DNA from: Kordia sp964351775
Lineage (GTDB): Bacteria; Bacteroidota; Bacteroidia; Flavobacteriales; Flavobacteriaceae
DNA length: 64,000 nt
Direction: 5' to 3'
Assembly: GCA_964351775.1 (NCBI GenBank)
Contig: CAYGPQ010000002.1
Span: 20,445-84,444 of the forward strand
A model generated the notes under the pieces. It was given only the letters and a program-made list of their open reading frames with translations. It did not search any database and was not told the DNA's origin. Positions 25,570 to 32,823 of this stretch are shown here, one piece after another; position 1 is the first letter of the stretch; each line of letters begins with the position of its first letter. Position numbers and translations under genes: made by a program.

Positions 25570-26143
25570 ACGAGCCTTGAATAATAGTTCTTGACAACTC
25601 AAAATCACCTTCTTTTGTAAAGGTAATTTCGATAAAATAACGTTCTTTTCCCGTTTTGACTTCTGCAATGATTTCGTAAAAAAGCGTTTCTGTTTTTGTT
25701 CCTGAAAACGAATCTTTTACAATAGTTTCTGCGTCTATATTGTTTGTATTTCGGTATTGAAGCTGGATTTTTTTGATGCGAAACGAAGAATATTTGCCAT
25801 ATAAATACTTCTTTATTTTTTCGAAAGTTTTTGGCACAATATCTTTTTGCTTGATCGTTATTTCCACATCTTCTAAAACACCTTTTTTGCTAAACTCAAT
25901 ACTGTACTTTTTTCCGTTATATTTCAGCTTGATTTCGTAACTGACTTTGGTGCTATCTAGCTCTTTGTAATACTTTACTTTTTTGATTTTTTTTGGCAAG
26001 GTTTTGTCTAACAATTCAAGTGCATTGCTAGGAAACTCTTTCTTTTCTATGCGTGCTTCTTTCTCGTGTTTATACGAGTTTTGTGCTGTACAAATGAATG
26101 AACAACATACGAATGTGAGTAAAAAAACTTGCTTTATAATCAT
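25550..26143 (-). CDS. Hypothetical secreted protein, possibly PepSY-like
   Basis: This 197-residue protein starts at ATG 26143 (MIIKQVFLL), which overlaps the stop of tag in an ATGA arrangement. It has a signal peptide ending at ICTAQ and two repeated alpha-beta units of about 80 residues (FPSNALELLDKTLPKKIKKVKYY... and FEKIKKYLYGKYSSFRIKKIQLQY...), which resemble PepSY-like modules. No function is assigned. It is the middle gene of a leftward tag / secreted / DUF2490 unit. Confidence 0.75.
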   Translation of the reverse strand: MIIKQVFLLTFVCCSFICTAQNSYKHEKEARIEKKEFPSNALELLDKTLPKKIKKVKYYKELDSTKVSYEIKLKYNGKKYSIEFSKKGVLEDVEITIKQKDIVPKTFEKIKKYLYGKYSSFRIKKIQLQYRNTNNIDAETIVKDSFSGTKTETLFYEIIAEVKTGKERYFIEITFTKEGDFELSRTIIQGSYDHILY

Positions 26144-26718
26144 TTTTTTAGTGCTGCATATCGAAAACAATCGGTTGTATGGTCATTTACCATTCCTGTG
26201 GCTTGCATGTGTGCATAGATTACGGTAGAACCTACAAATTTAAAACCTCTTTTCTTCAAATCTTTGCTTAATGTATCGGATAATTCAGTAGTTGCAGGAA
26301 CTTCTGTGCTTTTTTTAAACACGTTCTGAATGGGTTTTCCGTTTGTAAATTGCCACATATATTTAGAAAAACTACCAAATTCTTCTTGCACTTTTAGAAA
26401 AGCTTGCGCATTGATAATGGCAGATTTTATTTTGAGTTTATTTCGAATAATGCCAGTATCTTCCAATAAACTAGTGTATTTGTCTTCGCCGTAATTGGCT
26501 ATTTTTTTATAGTCGAAATTGTCAAATGCCTTTCGGAAATTTTCCCGCTTTCGCAGAATGGTAATCCAACTCAAACCTGCTTGAAACGTTTCTAAAATTA
26601 AAAACTCAAATAAGGTTTCATCATCATATACCGGAACGCCCCATTCTTCATCGTGATATGCCATATATAGCGGATCATTTCCGCACCAAGTACATCTTCT
26701 TTTCTCTGAAAACTCCAT
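26140..26718 (-). CDS. tag: DNA-3-methyladenine glycosylase I
   Basis: This 192-residue base-excision enzyme removes 3-methyladenine. It carries the RCTWCGNDPLYMAYHDEEWGVP N-terminal block and the zinc ligands C9, H22, H180 and C184, at the same spacing as in E. coli Tag. The ETFQAGLSWITILRKRE and GFKFVGSTVIYAHMQATG blocks form the helix-hairpin-helix and base-binding region. It starts a leftward three-gene unit by overlapping the next gene. Confidence 0.95.
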   Translation of the reverse strand: MEFSEKRRCTWCGNDPLYMAYHDEEWGVPVYDDETLFEFLILETFQAGLSWITILRKRENFRKAFDNFDYKKIANYGEDKYTSLLEDTGIIRNKLKIKSAIINAQAFLKVQEEFGSFSKYMWQFTNGKPIQNVFKKSTEVPATTELSDTLSKDLKKRGFKFVGSTVIYAHMQATGMVNDHTTDCFRYAALKK

Positions 26719-26880
26719 TTTTTTAGGTTTAAATTAATCTATGATAAACATCATACAGCATTTCTGAATCGTTTTGTAAATTTACGAAGCTAAATAGGAA
26801 CGACAAAACATGCTTGGTAAAATCATACCTGTAAGTTTTTCCTAAAACAGCGACTGAATTTTTGTAAAAATTAATAAAAA

Positions 26881-27492
26881 ATGATCACAACAGATATCAC
26901 CATAAAAAATATTATTTCGGAGAGTTTATCGAAAGCAACTTCATATCAAACCTATAGAACCTTAGTTCAAGAGTTGGTTGCCGAAGGAAAATCAACAGGC
27001 GAAGCACAAACCGAAGCCTTATCCAATTATTCAATGTTGAATGATAAACGCATGAAACGGTTAGACAAAACTACTAAGCTAACCGAAGAAGCTATAGCGA
27101 AAATTAAATCGTATGATGGCGATGTTACATGGTTAGTGTTGACCGAAAGTTGGTGCGGCGACGCTGCGCAAACTATGCCAGTTATCAATAAAGTGGCAGA
27201 ATTGAACGATAAAATAACACTAAAAATAGTGTTGAGAGATGAAAATGAAGCGCTGATGAATGAATTTCTAACGAATGGCGGAAAATCCATTCCGAAGTTA
27301 ATTGCAATTGATAACACTTCAGGAAATGTACTTGGAGATTGGGGCCCAAGACCTACAAAAGCAACTCAATTGGTGAACGATTATAAAGCCGAGCATGGAA
27401 CGTTAACGCCAGAATTTAAGCAAGATTTGCAGGTTTGGTATAACAAAGACAAAGGACAGAATACTGTGGATGATTTATTGCAACTTGTATAA
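26881..27492 (+). CDS. Thioredoxin-fold protein with a single active-site cysteine
   Basis: This 203-residue protein has a thioredoxin-like domain (about residues 75-175) with ESWCGDAAQTMP at the usual active-site position, so the CxxC motif is W91-C92-G93-D94-A95: the resolving cysteine is alanine. The later KSIPKLI segment supplies the cis-proline. Such WCGDA proteins are a recognisable thioredoxin subfamily in Bacteroidota and Firmicutes of uncertain role. The first 70 residues are helical. No signal peptide is seen. Confidence 0.85.
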   Translation: MITTDITIKNIISESLSKATSYQTYRTLVQELVAEGKSTGEAQTEALSNYSMLNDKRMKRLDKTTKLTEEAIAKIKSYDGDVTWLVLTESWCGDAAQTMPVINKVAELNDKITLKIVLRDENEALMNEFLTNGGKSIPKLIAIDNTSGNVLGDWGPRPTKATQLVNDYKAEHGTLTPEFKQDLQVWYNKDKGQNTVDDLLQLV

Positions 27493-27558
27493 TTTATTGA
27501 AAGATTAAATAATTAAAGGATTGAAATATTGAAAAAATGTTTGAATCCTTTTTTTTTA

Positions 27559-27626
27559 TGTCATTCCTGCGAAGGCAGGAATCTATATCGTAATTGAGTG
27601 GATTCCGCATCAAGTGCGGAATGACA
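27559..27626. repeat. Palindromic REP-like element with two stem-loops
   Basis: The ends TGTCATTCC and GGAATGACA are perfect inverted repeats. Inside are two hairpins, ATTCCTGC-GAAG-GCAGGAAT and ATTCCGCAT-CAAG-TGCGGAAT. It lies in a non-coding spacer between convergent genes. A diverged relative is at about 20366-20414. Confidence 0.75.
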
Positions 27627-27716
27627 AGTATTTACAATTTGTTTCTAAAGTAATCTGAATATAATACACTGAGCGGAGTCGAAGCAAACTCAATACTAAC
27701 AGCTCAATTCTCACTA

Positions 27717-28412
27717 CTAATCAACTCTCAGGCTTTCTCCAAATTCGTCAGGGGAAATGGCATTTTTGACATCAAAATCACCAATTTTTGTCCGACGCAA
27801 AGCAGATAAATGCGCGCCAGAATGCAATGCTTTTCCAAAATCGTGCGCCAGTGAGCGAATGTAAGTGCCTTTGCTGCAAACGACTCTAAAATCGATTTCA
27901 GGTAGTGAAATTCGGGTGATTTCAAATTCATGAATGGTCACTTTTCTTGATTCAACTTCGATGGTTTCGCCAGCTCTTGCCAATTTATACATACGCTGAC
28001 CGTCTACTTTTAATGCAGAAAAAACAGGTGGAAATTGATCAATTTCTCCAAAAAAATCTAAACTCGTTTCATAAATGAGTTTTTCGGTAATATGTGCTGT
28101 TGGAAATTCTTCGTTGATTTCACTTTCCAAATCGTACGAAGGTGTTGTGCCACCAACCGTAAATGTTCCGGTGTATTCTTTAAGTTGACCTTGAAATTCG
28201 GTAATTTTTTTTGTGTCTTTTCCAATGCAAATTATTAGCAATCCAGTTGCTAATGGATCTAATGTTCCTGCATGTCCAACTTTTAATTTTCGGAGTTTAA
28301 AGCGTGATTTGAGCGCTAGTTTTATTTTGTTCACTGCTTGAAACGAAGACCATTTTAATGGTTTATCTATCAGTAAGGTTTGTCCAGCTTGGAATTCTTC
28401 AACCGTTTTCAT
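27717..28412 (-). CDS. truB: tRNA pseudouridine-55 synthase
   Basis: This 231-residue enzyme makes pseudouridine 55 in the T-loop of tRNA. Catalytic D52 lies in HAGTLDPLATGLL. The N-terminal DKPLKWSSFQAVNKIK, the PPVFSALKVDGQRMYKLAR and the CSKGTYIRSLAHDFG blocks are typical of TruB. It is a short TruB without a C-terminal PUA domain, as usual in this phylum. Its ATG overlaps the uppP stop (TAATG), so they are co-translated. Confidence 0.96.
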   Translation of the reverse strand: MKTVEEFQAGQTLLIDKPLKWSSFQAVNKIKLALKSRFKLRKLKVGHAGTLDPLATGLLIICIGKDTKKITEFQGQLKEYTGTFTVGGTTPSYDLESEINEEFPTAHITEKLIYETSLDFFGEIDQFPPVFSALKVDGQRMYKLARAGETIEVESRKVTIHEFEITRISLPEIDFRVVCSKGTYIRSLAHDFGKALHSGAHLSALRRTKIGDFDVKNAISPDEFGESLRVD

Positions 28413-29215
28413 TAAAAATATTTTTGAAATCCTACGTATCCAATTGCGATCAATCCGATAACTAAACAGTAGATAGCGAAATAAGTAAGTTTACTTTTCT
28501 TCACGAGATTTATCATCCAAGTACAGGCAAATAATCCAGCGATAAATGCGGCAAGAAATCCAGCAGAAAGTGGAATCATCTGAGCACTTTCAAACGTAAG
28601 TTCACCACCTAAAATTACTTTACCAATTTTTCCGAAAATTAATGGAACTACCATTATAAAAGAAAAACGTGCAGCTTTTGTTTTGTCATTTCCAAGCAAT
28701 ACCGACGTAGAAATGGTAGCGCCCGAACGTGAAATTCCTGGCAACATTGCTACAGCTTGTGCAATTCCAATGACAATTGCGTTCGTGTAGCTTACTTTTT
28801 TGTTGGTGTTTTTAGCTTTGTCGGCAAAGTAGAGTAAAATTGCGGTTATAATTAGCATGCAACCGACTAACAATATGTTTCCTTTAAATAAGGCTTCGAG
28901 TTGGTCTTCGTATAAAATTCCAATCAATGCCGCTGGAATCATAGAAATGATCACTTTTGCCGCAAATTTTGATTCTTCATTCCATTTGAATTGAAAAATT
29001 CCTTTGAGCAATTCTAAAATATCTTTTCTGAAAACAACAATCGTACTTAAAGCTGTTGCAAAATGCACAACTACCGTAAAAAGTAAGCTTTCTTTGGGAA
29101 CAGAATTTTCACCTAAAATTACTTTTCCCAATTCTAAATGTCCACTCGATGAAACAGGTAAAAACTCTGTTAATCCTTGAATAATTCCAAGAATAATTGC
29201 ATTGATTATATCCAT
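28412..29215 (-). CDS. uppP: Undecaprenyl-diphosphatase
   Basis: This 267-residue inner-membrane enzyme recycles the lipid carrier for peptidoglycan by hydrolysing undecaprenyl diphosphate. The first signature, GLTEFLPVSSSGHLEL (E17, S22-S24, H26), and the second, LPGISRSGATIS, are intact. About eight hydrophobic helices are seen. It sits between the DUF3098 gene (3-base gap) and truB, the usual flavobacterial order. Confidence 0.96.
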   Translation of the reverse strand: MDIINAIILGIIQGLTEFLPVSSSGHLELGKVILGENSVPKESLLFTVVVHFATALSTIVVFRKDILELLKGIFQFKWNEESKFAAKVIISMIPAALIGILYEDQLEALFKGNILLVGCMLIITAILLYFADKAKNTNKKVSYTNAIVIGIAQAVAMLPGISRSGATISTSVLLGNDKTKAARFSFIMVVPLIFGKIGKVILGGELTFESAQMIPLSAGFLAAFIAGLFACTWMINLVKKSKLTYFAIYCLVIGLIAIGYVGFQKYF

Positions 29216-29218
29216 GAA

Positions 29219-29497
29219 TTAAGAATCTGGATTCAACAATATTGCGTATACTTCAATAGCAAATCCAGCGATGACAAGCATTGGTGCAATATGTATTCTT
29301 CGGGTGCTAAAAACCGCTTCGTTAAATACATTTGGATCATCGCTTGCGCCACCACCCATAAGGATAAATCCTAAGGCAATGACCGCCAATCCGATAAACA
29401 TAAATAGATAGTTTTTCTTCCCGAAAACAAATCCTTGTTGCGGTTGTGGAGTATTTTTTGGAGCAGTGTTGCTGCTTTCTGACTTTTTATTTTTCAT
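29219..29497 (-). CDS. DUF3098 small membrane protein
   Basis: This 92-residue protein has a charged, Pro/Gln-rich N terminus and two transmembrane helices (about 30-48 and 68-88) separated by a DPNVFNEAVFSTRRIHIAP loop, which is the DUF3098 signature. In this phylum it is commonly found between ftsX and uppP, suggesting a link to the cell envelope. Its function is unknown. Confidence 0.9.
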   Translation of the reverse strand: MKNKKSESSNTAPKNTPQPQQGFVFGKKNYLFMFIGLAVIALGFILMGGGASDDPNVFNEAVFSTRRIHIAPMLVIAGFAIEVYAILLNPDS

Positions 29498-29553
29498 GTA
29501 CGCTCAAAATTTACAGTTCCCAACCGAAACATACACTGGCTAAAAGTACATTT

Positions 29554-29913
29554 TTAGAACTCGCTGTATACAACGGTTGTACCTTTTTCCATTCTTGAAA
29601 TATGCGGAACAATTCCGTCAGGACTGACAATTGTCCATCGGTTTGGGCAGTACAAAGTAACGGTTTTATTTAAAACTTTTGAACTTAATTGCGCTAAATT
29701 TACACCTTTCTCCAAGCCACGATTGATGTAGTAATAATGACTGTCGTTTTCGAGTCGAATTTGGATGTTATTTGAAGTTCCTTCTTCAATAGAAACTATT
29801 TTACCTGAAATGAGTACACAATCATCCGAATTTACTGTGGTTACTGGCTTGAATGAGTATGCTAAAAATACAACGAATGCGATGCCTAAAAATATAAATG
29901 TGAATCTTTTCAT
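29554..29913 (-). CDS. Hypothetical secreted protein
   Basis: This 119-residue protein has an N-terminal signal/anchor (residues 1-22) and then a small beta-rich domain with two cysteines (SDDCVLISGKIVSIEEG and VTLYCPNRW). The first part looks like a small OB-type barrel. No family is recognised. It separates DUF3098 from its usual ftsX neighbour. Confidence 0.7.
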   Translation of the reverse strand: MKRFTFIFLGIAFVVFLAYSFKPVTTVNSDDCVLISGKIVSIEEGTSNNIQIRLENDSHYYYINRGLEKGVNLAQLSSKVLNKTVTLYCPNRWTIVSPDGIVPHISRMEKGTTVVYSEF

Positions 29914-30114
29914 GATCTATAATTTTTAAAATTAAAATGTCTTTTTTATCACGTAAATATTTTCATCATAAATGGTGGTTTGGACTTGTTGTTGTAAATA
30001 TAACTCAATAAACTCCTAATTATTTTGTAATGAATGGTTAAAGTCTGTTAATGTTTTGGGTTTATGATACTTAAAATTTCCATACAGCGATCTTCTGCTT
30101 ACCGTACTACTTTT

Positions 30115-31467
30115 TCATTTCACAATTTCACCCAACAATTGAAACATCCCAGTCAATTTCATGCCTATCACCAAATCCGAAAAGCGCCTATTTTTTTGAT
30201 TGATAAACATATCAATGGTAAAAAAGTCTTCAATTTCGGGGTTATTAATCAGTCGGATTTTCAATATATAACCACTATGTTTTGAGTTGTCAAAATACTT
30301 GGCTTCTTCAATTCCTTCCAAAATTCCAACAAAATCAAAACAACCAAATTCAGCCGATTCCTGACTTGGCATATACATGCAAAAATCGTCACTAAACTTT
30401 ACATCGCCTTTTCCTTCTTTTTCATCCGAAGGAATATCTAACACATATAAAATGGCAGATAAGCGCACACGATGGAACTTGTTTTCCAAATATTTTTTTC
30501 TATTAAAAGCATAATCCGTAGCGTAATAACGAACGGCAAACGTATCACGTCCTTTTCCATACACAATCGCTTCCAAGTTATTGGAGTTTTCCCATTCATC
30601 AATTTGTGAATGTTCTATAGGAATTGCGTAGTTGGTTTGCACCGTTGGAAACGAAGTTCTCATCTGTTCGTGCTCACTTACAGCACGTAACGTCAATCGA
30701 TCAAAAGTCAATTCTTGTACACTTACGCCTTCATCATTTTTTAAAGAAACACCTTCTTCTTGAGCGAATGCGATATATTCATACAATTCCGTTGGCGAAC
30801 TACTTCTGAAATATTCAAAACCTAACATTCCGCCCCAAAAATCGCCCACTTTTCCATTATTTACCGTTTTTATGGTAATTCCGGCTTTGTTGACCATCAT
30901 TTTGGGTTCGCGCGCTATACGTTCTTGAAAATAATCTTTTCCTTCCGTTAATTCTGTTTTTAAAACTTGTCTATATTCTTCACTCGTAACGTCAGTCATG
31001 GGACCAATAGAAAAACCATCATCTTCAAATTCGTAAGGAATCGCAATCGTTTTACCAAAACCGTTTTTATCTTTTAGAATGATAGAAACTGCTGTTGGTT
31101 CTTGATCATCATTTGCAGCAGTATGATTTTGATCGTTATCAAACAAGGAATGATAATATATGGCGTACGAATTGATAGTGTTTTTAGCCAATCGCGAAGT
31201 AAATTCCGCTTTCATCGCAGTGATTACTTCTTCCACAGAAAGCATATAACTTTCATCCTTTGTGACATACAAATAGCCGATAATTTCGCCATTAGATTTT
31301 TCATACGCGGCAATGGGTGCATAGTTTCCATTCGCCATCATATTGACAAACAGCTTGGTATATTCGTTATATTTTGAAACTACGTTATAAACTTCGGAAG
31401 GTTCTGTATGTGAAGAATGTTGTGCGTTGGCAGTTTTTTTACGTTTAAAAAAATCAAAAAATCCCAT
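30115..31467 (-). CDS. Hypothetical cytoplasmic protein, 450 residues
   Basis: No signal peptide is seen; the N terminus is MGFFDFFKRKK, a short amphipathic basic start. The protein is globular and acidic, with a region near residues 215-225 (GDFWGGMLGFEYFRSSSPTELYEY) and several FxVRYY/FHRVRLSAILYVLDIP strand motifs. I recognise no domain. It lies leftward between ftsX and the small secreted gene and is flanked by A/T-rich spacers, so it is probably a separate insertion into the ftsX-uppP neighbourhood. Confidence 0.75.
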   Translation of the reverse strand: MGFFDFFKRKKTANAQHSSHTEPSEVYNVVSKYNEYTKLFVNMMANGNYAPIAAYEKSNGEIIGYLYVTKDESYMLSVEEVITAMKAEFTSRLAKNTINSYAIYYHSLFDNDQNHTAANDDQEPTAVSIILKDKNGFGKTIAIPYEFEDDGFSIGPMTDVTSEEYRQVLKTELTEGKDYFQERIAREPKMMVNKAGITIKTVNNGKVGDFWGGMLGFEYFRSSSPTELYEYIAFAQEEGVSLKNDEGVSVQELTFDRLTLRAVSEHEQMRTSFPTVQTNYAIPIEHSQIDEWENSNNLEAIVYGKGRDTFAVRYYATDYAFNRKKYLENKFHRVRLSAILYVLDIPSDEKEGKGDVKFSDDFCMYMPSQESAEFGCFDFVGILEGIEEAKYFDNSKHSGYILKIRLINNPEIEDFFTIDMFINQKNRRFSDLVIGMKLTGMFQLLGEIVK

Positions 31468-31551
31468 AGATGTGAAAAATTAATGCTTCGACTTCACTCA
31501 GTATAATTTAAAAATCCAAGGAGTCTAACAAAGTCTAAATAGTCTAAAATT

Positions 31552-32430
31552 CTAATAATACAATTGATCTGTACGCAAATTCAAGAAACGTTGTGTTGCT
31601 AAAAAACTGCTGATAAGTGTAATAAAAATGCCAATCACTAAAATTCCAGCAAACACAATCCCTATCAACATTTTATCGCTGGTAAGTTGTAAATCTGGTA
31701 CTGATTTATTGGCGTAATACAATGCGCCCGCCATTCCAGCCAAGGCTAAAATTGCAGCAATAATTCCCATTTTTACACTATTCCAAATAAAAGGTTTGCG
31801 AATAAATCCTTTCGTAGCGCCCACCATTTGCATGGTTTTGATAGTGAATCGTTTTGCGTAGACTGACAATCGAATCGAGCTATTAATCAACAAGGCAGCC
31901 ACAATCGCAAAGAAAATACAGGCAATTAAAATTCCGAGTCCAATAGTTTTAATATTAGCATTCAATTTAGAAACCAACGGTTTATCAAACGAAACTTCTG
32001 CTACAAAATTCTTTTCAGAAATTTCAGCAGCAATTGCTTCCAACTTTACACTATCAACAAACGCAGCATTCAAATACACATCGAGCGAATTCAACAATGG
32101 ATTTTCGCCTAAATATTCAACAAAATCTTCACCAATATCTGCGGTCAAATTTGCCGCAGCGGTTTCCTTTGATACAAAATCGGCTGACTTTGTATACTCC
32201 GCCAGCGCTAAGGTTTTTTGCAACTGTTGAATCTCGACATCTTTTGCGCTATCTTTCAAATAGACCGTTAGTGCGATTTTCTCCTTATAATAATCCGCTA
32301 CTTTTTTTGTATTCAACACCAATAAACCCAATATTCCAAGTAGAAAAAGTACCAACGTAGTACTTAATACAACCGAAAAATACGAAGAAATCAATCGTTT
32401 TTTTTGATACTTTTCAAAAGAAGAACTCAT
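31552..32430 (-). CDS. ftsX: Cell division ABC-transporter permease-like protein FtsX
   Basis: This 292-residue protein starts at MSSSFEKYQKKRL; four further residues are possible if an earlier ATG at 32442 is used. It has four transmembrane helices: one near residues 17-40, then an extracytoplasmic domain to about 165, and three more (about 168-190, 218-240 and 258-285). It matches the FtsX pattern KRFTIKTMQMVGATKGFIRKPF. With FtsE it controls septal peptidoglycan hydrolases. ftsE is not in the window. Confidence 0.93.
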   Translation of the reverse strand: MSSSFEKYQKKRLISSYFSVVLSTTLVLFLLGILGLLVLNTKKVADYYKEKIALTVYLKDSAKDVEIQQLQKTLALAEYTKSADFVSKETAAANLTADIGEDFVEYLGENPLLNSLDVYLNAAFVDSVKLEAIAAEISEKNFVAEVSFDKPLVSKLNANIKTIGLGILIACIFFAIVAALLINSSIRLSVYAKRFTIKTMQMVGATKGFIRKPFIWNSVKMGIIAAILALAGMAGALYYANKSVPDLQLTSDKMLIGIVFAGILVIGIFITLISSFLATQRFLNLRTDQLYY

Positions 32431-32477
32431 AAAATAGTGCATTAGTTTGGTAAAACTATAAAATAAAATTCAGAACT

Positions 32478-32532
32478 CGTCAGTTCGAGTGTTTTATCGT
32501 AATGAATATGTAGATAAAATGTATCGAGAACA
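32478..32532. repeat. Dispersed imperfect palindrome, copy 2
   Basis: It is nearly identical to 21915-21967: the same CGTCAGTTCGAGTG start, TTTTATC/GATAAAA inner arms and TATCGAGAACA end, with a few changes in the loop. Confidence 0.65.
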
Positions 32533-32771
32533 AATTTGAAACTAAAAGGACATCTTAAACGTACATTCATGCTACATAAGCATTTCTCGATATTCATACA
32601 GAGCTTGTCGAAGTACAAAATTCTATCGAATTTCACTCGAAATGAGGTTTCGTATAAGTTTTAAATAAAATTTCAAATGCAAAACTCAAAATAACAAATG
32701 TAAAAGTAACTTCCCGCAACCCAAAAACAAACAACTAAAAACTAGCAACAAGCAACCAAATCAACAAAACT

Positions 32772-32802
32772 TTTGTCATTCATACAATAACAGTTAAATT
32801 TG
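32772..32802 (+). promoter_or_regulatory. leuS promoter
   Basis: TTTG (32772-32775), 19 bases, TAAATTTG (32795-32802) match the Bacteroidota consensus. The box overlaps a possible upstream TTG start at 32800, which argues that leuS begins at the ATG at 32824. Confidence 0.7.
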
Positions 32803-32823
32803 CGCTTCTTAAAAAAGATCAAA

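Larger units (their letters stand above)
32443..32823. other. Divergent spacer between ftsX and leuS
   Basis: No gene is seen. It holds copy 2 of the dispersed palindrome (32478-32532), further TCTCGATATTCAT and TATCGAATTTCACTCGAAATGA fragments of the same style (32582-32646), an A-rich low-complexity tract (32690-32770) and the leuS promoter. Confidence 0.55.

Noticed and set aside
32800..32823. TTG start for leuS giving eight extra residues.
   Set aside because: The TTG overlaps the -7 promoter box; the ATG at 32824 gives the normal MKYNFNEIEAKWQKYW start.
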